Below are positions 60,786-64,000 of a DNA stretch of 64,000 nt, piece after piece. Each line of letters starts with the position of its first letter. Position 1 is the first letter of the stretch. A program made the position numbers and the translations under genes. Origin of the DNA: Luteipulveratus flavus (lineage in GTDB: Bacteria; Actinomycetota; Actinomycetes; Actinomycetales; Dermatophilaceae); NCBI RefSeq assembly GCF_029080175.1, contig NZ_JARFJC010000045.1; one strand, 5' to 3'. The notes below the pieces were generated by a model. It had not been told where the DNA came from, made no database searches, and saw only the letters and a list, made by a program, of their open reading frames with translations.

Positions 60786-62365
60786 GCATCGCGGACACCT
60801 GGAGTGGTGCACCCTCCACCGGCTCGGGCTCGTTTCCCGGGTTTGGTGAGGGTGCCCCGCTCGATGTGCCTGCGCTGACCTCGCCGCACGTCGCCGCCGC
60901 GCTGGTGCAACGGATCCGGGAGGGGTCCTGGGAGGCGTTCGCCGACACGGCTGCCGCCGTCGGGTACTGCTCCCGCCCGGTCCGCCTCGTCGGGTCCTCG
61001 ACCACCGTCGACGCCACATCGGGCGAGGTGGTTTCCACGTTCAACAGCGAGGACGCCCCACTCGGCGCGCTGTACCGGCGCTGCGGCAACCGGCGCGCAC
61101 ACGTCTGCCCGTCCTGCTCACGGCTGTATGCCCGCGACACGTTCGAGATGATCCGTGCCGGAGTCCAAGGCGGCAAGCAGGTTCCGCAGGACGTCGCGGA
61201 CAACCCGCTGCTCTTCCTCACCGTGACCGCTCCCTCGTTCGGGCACGTTCACGGCACCCGCCCCAACGGTGGCGCATGTCGTCCGCGTCGCCGTGATGAC
61301 CGCACCCGCTGCCCGCACGGTCGCCCGACCTGGTGCCAGCGCCGCCACGACGACGGCGCCGAACAGGTCGGGTCGCCGCTGTGCTCGGGCTGCTACGACT
61401 ACACCGGGCACGTGATCTGGCAGTGGTGGGCTCCCGAGCTGTGGCGCCGCCTGACGATCGAGGTCCGTCGCACCCTGGCCGCCGGCCTCGGGGTCGCGGA
61501 GTCGCGGCTGAAAGATGCCGCGTCGATCCAGTACGCCAAGGTCGCCGAGTACCAGGCGCGCGGGATGATCCACTTCCACGCCCTGATCCGCCTCGACGGC
61601 CCCGCCGATGGCGGCATCGGCTCACCCGCACCCGCACCCGCGGACGGCCGCGACCTGGCCGACCTCATCCGTGACGCGGTGGGACGGGTCGCGTTCACCG
61701 CACCGCCGGCCTTCCCCGACGACCCCGGCCACGTGCTGCGGTTCGGGGCACAGGTCGACGTTCGCACCGTCCGCGCCGGGTCCCGCACCGACGACCCCGC
61801 CGGCCCGCTCACCCCGGCTCAGGTCGCCGGCTACCTGGCGAAGTACGCCACCAAGGACGCCACCTCAGCGGCCGGCCCCGACCGACGCGGCACGCCGCAC
61901 CTGCGCCGGGTCAAGGACACCTGCCGGCAGCTGCACGAGCACTCCACGAGACGCCGAGTCCGTTGCCGGGCCACCGATCCCGAGTATGTCGACCCGTACA
62001 GCCTGATCGGCAAGTGGGCGCACATGCTCGGCTTCCGGGGGCACTTCTCCACCAAGTCCCGCCGCTACTCCGTCACCCTCGGCGCCCTCCGCCGGGCACG
62101 GGTCCGTTGGCAGGCCATCGCTGAGGAGTCCCGCCGCACCGGCGAACCCATCGACACCGCCGATCTCGAAGCCCGTCTCCTGGCCGACGACGAGGAAACG
62201 ACAACGCTTGTCGTCGGCGCATGGGCCTACGACGGCACCGGTTGGGAAACACCCGCGGACGCCGCCCTCGCCACCGCTGCCGCCTCCCGCGCACGTGAGT
62301 ACGGCCAGTGGAAGGCCGCGATGAAGTACACCAATCACACTGAGACAGAAGGGTTTTGGGCATGA
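60782..62365 (+). CDS. RepSA-type HUH replication initiator
   Basis: This is a 527-residue protein of the actinobacterial RepSA family. It has Cys-rich zinc-like segments (HVCPSC, CPHGRPTWC, CSGC), LFLTVTAPSFG as an early motif, HUH as GMIHFHALIRLDG, and the catalytic Tyr region VAGYLAKYATKD. It nicks the double-strand origin and starts rolling-circle replication of the excised circle. The origin itself may lie in or near the gene; I did not find an obvious candidate. The GTG start overlaps the 16-codon ORF. Confidence 0.92.
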   Translation: MSIADTWSGAPSTGSGSFPGFGEGAPLDVPALTSPHVAAALVQRIREGSWEAFADTAAAVGYCSRPVRLVGSSTTVDATSGEVVSTFNSEDAPLGALYRRCGNRRAHVCPSCSRLYARDTFEMIRAGVQGGKQVPQDVADNPLLFLTVTAPSFGHVHGTRPNGGACRPRRRDDRTRCPHGRPTWCQRRHDDGAEQVGSPLCSGCYDYTGHVIWQWWAPELWRRLTIEVRRTLAAGLGVAESRLKDAASIQYAKVAEYQARGMIHFHALIRLDGPADGGIGSPAPAPADGRDLADLIRDAVGRVAFTAPPAFPDDPGHVLRFGAQVDVRTVRAGSRTDDPAGPLTPAQVAGYLAKYATKDATSAAGPDRRGTPHLRRVKDTCRQLHEHSTRRRVRCRATDPEYVDPYSLIGKWAHMLGFRGHFSTKSRRYSVTLGALRRARVRWQAIAEESRRTGEPIDTADLEARLLADDEETTTLVVGAWAYDGTGWETPADAALATAAASRAREYGQWKAAMKYTNHTETEGFWA

Positions 62366-62553
62366 CGGATGTTCGGGTACTCCCCCAGCTGCTCACCACG
62401 GACGAGGTCGCCACGGCGCTCCAGGTGAACCGCTCGACCCTGTGCCGCTGGCGCGCTGCTGGCACCGGACCGCCTGTCGTCTGGCTCAGCCCGGGCGTGC
62501 CGCGCTACCGCATCGAGGACGTGCTCGCCTGGCTCTCGGAGATGGCGGCGTGA
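62362..62553 (+). CDS. Excisionase (MerR-like HTH)
   Basis: This is a 63-residue winged helix (LTTDEVATALQVNRSTLCRW, then GVPRYRIEDVLAWL), typical of AICE Xis. It binds near the attachment sites to direct integrase toward excision. It overlaps rep at its start and int at its end (ATGA and GTGA). Confidence 0.92.
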   Translation: MTDVRVLPQLLTTDEVATALQVNRSTLCRWRAAGTGPPVVWLSPGVPRYRIEDVLAWLSEMAA

Positions 62554-63635
62554 CCGTGCGCAAGACTCCGGGCGGTCGTTGGCGGGGCGTGCTCAAGGTC
62601 GGCCGCGAGCAGGTCGCGAGCAAGACGTTCGACACGCGCGGTCAGGCCGTCGAGTGGGTCAACCGTGAGCGGGCGGCGCTGGCTGGTGGCGTCGATCCCC
62701 GCGCGGGGAAGGCCACCGTCCGCTCCCTGCTTCCGCAGTGGCTGGAGGTGCGCGAGACCTCGGTGGCCGCGACGACGTACGCCACTGATCGTTACATGGT
62801 GGCCGCGATCCCGTCGTGGCTGGCGGCGCGCTCGGTCGCATCGGTCTCGGATCGTGAAGTGCAGCGCGCTCTGCTCGCTCACACGAAGGCTGGGCACGCG
62901 CAGTCGTCCGTAACTCGCTATCGCGCGTCGCTGTCATCGTTCTTCGGATGGTGCGTGCGTGAGCGGCTGATCGGCACGAACCCGGTCACGGCGTCGCGAG
63001 TCCCTCGTCAGTCGACGCCTCGCGTGGAGATGCAGCCGCTTGCCGAGTCGGAACTGGAGGCCGTTGCTGTTGCGGTCGCCGGCCATGACGAGGCGCTGTC
63101 CCGTCTGGTGCTCGTCGCGGGCTGGACCGGTCTGCGGTGGTCCGAGCTGCGCGCGATCCGCGTTCGCTCCTTCGTCGAGGTGCCGCTCCCGCTGCTCGTG
63201 GTGGAACGCGCCGCACCGGAGGGCATCGCGATCAAGACGACGAAGTCAGGTCGAGTGCGTCGGGTGCCGATCGCCGACCGGGTGCTGCCGCTCGTGCGCG
63301 AGTTCGCGGTCGGCAAGTCCGGTGATGATCTGCTGCTCACCACCTCGCGCGGCCATCAGCTGCACGCGGGCGCGTTCATGCGGGCGGTGTCCTGGAAGGA
63401 GACCGGCAAGGGCCGGCGCATCCACGATCTGCGGCACACAGCGGCATGCCTGTGGCTGGCTCGCGGCGTCGACCCGGGCACCGTCAAGGCGTGGATGGGC
63501 CACTCGTCAATCGCCACGACGAACCTCTACCTGCACCACCTCGGGACGGCCGCTGACCGCGCTGCGCTCGACCGCCTGAACCTGCCGGGGTGCGCCGGGG
63601 GTGCGCGCGACGGTCAGGAGGGAGGCGCACAGTGA
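62550..63635 (+). CDS. Tyrosine-type integrase
   Basis: This is a 361-residue phage-integrase-type recombinase. The N-terminal arm-binding and core-binding SAM-like domains (TYATDRYMVAAIPSWLAARS) precede the catalytic region with Arg in GWTGLRWSELRAI, HDLRHTAA and the Tyr in SIATTNLYLHH. The stop lies 20 bases from attR, as expected for an element that enters a tRNA 3' end. Together with Xis it makes excision possible. Confidence 0.95.
   Translation: MTVRKTPGGRWRGVLKVGREQVASKTFDTRGQAVEWVNRERAALAGGVDPRAGKATVRSLLPQWLEVRETSVAATTYATDRYMVAAIPSWLAARSVASVSDREVQRALLAHTKAGHAQSSVTRYRASLSSFFGWCVRERLIGTNPVTASRVPRQSTPRVEMQPLAESELEAVAVAVAGHDEALSRLVLVAGWTGLRWSELRAIRVRSFVEVPLPLLVVERAAPEGIAIKTTKSGRVRRVPIADRVLPLVREFAVGKSGDDLLLTTSRGHQLHAGAFMRAVSWKETGKGRRIHDLRHTAACLWLARGVDPGTVKAWMGHSSIATTNLYLHHLGTAADRAALDRLNLPGCAGGARDGQEGGAQ
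63589..63607. repeat. 19-base sequence shared by both element ends, right copy
   Basis: GGTGCGCCGGGGGTGCGCG is identical to 52333-52351 and lies within the last codons of int, 48 bases from attR. It is a candidate arm site for integrase or Xis. Confidence 0.6.
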
Positions 63636-63654
63636 TGGGATTTCGCGCTATTGC

Positions 63655-63701
63655 TGGAGCCGGTGACAGGAGTCGAACCCGCGACATCTTCATTACAAGT
63701 G
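63655..63701. repeat. attR: 47-base direct repeat within tRNA-Thr
   Basis: It covers the encoded CCA, acceptor arm, T arm and part of the anticodon arm of the tRNA; it matches 52203-52249 exactly. Crossover therefore lies in the 3' half of the tRNA gene, so the element restores a full tRNA on this side. Confidence 0.93.
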
Positions 63702-63730
63702 AAGCGCTCTACCAACTGAGCTACACCGGC
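63655..63730 (-). tRNA. tRNA-Thr (anticodon TGT)
   Basis: This 76-base tRNA has a 7-base acceptor stem GCCGGTG/CACCGGC, D arm AGCTC...GAGC, anticodon stem CTTCA/TGAAG with loop CTTGTAA (anticodon TGT), T arm with GTTCGACTC, discriminator T and an encoded CCA. It is the chromosomal target of the element, whose copy of the 3' half completes it. Confidence 0.96.
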
Positions 63731-63820
63731 GAGCAGGCGCGCCACGAAGGTGCGACAGCCGCGAGCGATGCTACCGGTCGGACCAGCCGGACGCTGCCGC
63801 CGACAGCTCCCCCCCCGCGG

Positions 63821-63961
63821 CCACCTCGCACGCTCCCGCGGCAACCGGCCCCCGATCCGGCACCGACCGCAGCCACCTCGCACGATCCCGCGGCAACCGG
63901 CCCCCGATCCGGCACCGACCGGGGCCACCTCGCACGCTCCCGCGGCAACTGGCCCCGGACC
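63821..63961. repeat. 52-base tandem repeat, about 2.7 copies
   Basis: Units start CCACCTCGCACG at 63821, 63873 and 63925, exactly 52 bases apart, with high identity and a shortened third copy. The region between tRNA-Thr and the next gene has no other feature. Confidence 0.85.
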
Positions 63962-63968
63962 GAGCCGG

Positions 63969-64000
63969 TCAGACCGCGAGGAAGGCGACAAGGGCGCCGA
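63969..64000 (-). CDS. Possible C-terminal end of a membrane protein, cut by the window edge
   Basis: The minus strand reads Gly-Ala-Leu-Val-Ala-Phe-Leu-Ala-Val then TGA at 63969-63971. A hydrophobic ending such as this fits a membrane protein, but only nine residues are visible. Confidence 0.3.
   Translation of the reverse strand, partial: GALVAFLAV

Larger units (their letters stand above)
52203..63701. mobile_element. Actinomycete integrative and conjugative element (AICE) in tRNA-Thr
   Basis: The element, about 11.5 kb, is delimited by a perfect 47-base direct repeat (52203-52249 and 63655-63701). The right copy is the 3' 47 bases of an intact tRNA-Thr gene; the left copy is the displaced fragment. 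Core genes from the tRNA inward are tyrosine integrase, excisionase, RepSA-type HUH initiator, a WhiB-like protein, an FtsK/TraB-like translocase and a small conserved protein, all on the plus strand and overlapping, which is the classic pSAM2-type layout. No Nudix Pif or KorSA-type regulator is seen. The minus-strand left half is a four-gene cargo operon of lower GC. With integrase, excisionase, Rep and TraB all intact, it may still be mobile. Confidence 0.93.

Noticed and set aside
63821..63961. CRISPR array
   Set aside because: The 52-base units are directly adjacent without unique spacers and no cas genes are near.

Overview
The window is high-GC actinobacterial DNA. Supporting signs are HelR, a WXG100 protein, a WhiB-like protein, a DinB/mycothiol-type transferase, DUF3263, CIRCE-controlled groEL, and many genes with a TAnnnT hexamer exactly 7 bases before an ATG or GTG, the usual look of leaderless actinobacterial promoters. 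I cannot name the genus from sequence alone. Gene density is high, most operons run with 1- or 4-base stop/start overlaps, and convergent gene ends carry strong hairpins.

Bases 1-24,665 are ordinary chromosome: the 3' part of a HelR RNA-polymerase recycling helicase; several regulator/target pairs with visible operators (MarR/cupin, HxlR-peroxiredoxin/MFS, PadR/flavin oxidoreductase, MarR/DinB-type protein, ArsR/quinone oxidoreductase); an FtsX-type ABC exporter; a universal stress protein; groEL behind two tandem CIRCE operators; a PLP decarboxylase; uracil-DNA glycosylase and an SGNH hydrolase. Bases 24,733-28,637 hold a molybdate importer (modABC) overlapping a hydroxyacid-oxoacid transhydrogenase-like dehydrogenase. 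Bases 28,786-39,924 form an amino-sugar (probably sialic acid or N-acetylmannosamine) uptake and catabolism locus: NanE, a ROK kinase, a DapA/NanA-family lyase, a Dpp-type importer with a fused permease-ATPase, a Tat-type lipoprotein binding protein, a GntR regulator, a CE7 esterase and a SIS sugar isomerase. Bases 40,027-51,868 hold membrane proteins, a threonine aldolase, DinB-fold proteins, a DUF6421-type/SDR pair, an acyl-CoA dehydrogenase/SDR pair, a hemerythrin and a secreted protein.

Bases 52,203-63,701 are a complete actinomycete integrative and conjugative element (AICE) inserted in the 3' half of a tRNA-Thr(TGT) gene and bounded by a perfect 47-base direct repeat. Its right half is the core: a small conserved protein, an FtsK/TraB-like translocase, a WhiB-like protein, a 16-codon coupled ORF, a RepSA-type HUH replication initiator, an excisionase and a tyrosine integrase. 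Its left half is cargo of visibly lower GC: a tightly coupled four-gene operon encoding an HTH protein with an unnamed sensor-like C-terminal domain, a PP2C-type phosphatase, an 881-residue protein joining a Cap4/DUF4297-like nuclease domain to a NACHT-like NTPase, and a 376-residue protein I do not recognise. This looks like an anti-phage or other conflict system. The combination of phosphatase and nuclease-NACHT is the most interesting item here.

A second unusual feature is a family of about 57-base hairpin repeats. It occurs three times, always as a tandem pair and always between convergent genes; one copy supplies the stop codon of the neighbouring gene.
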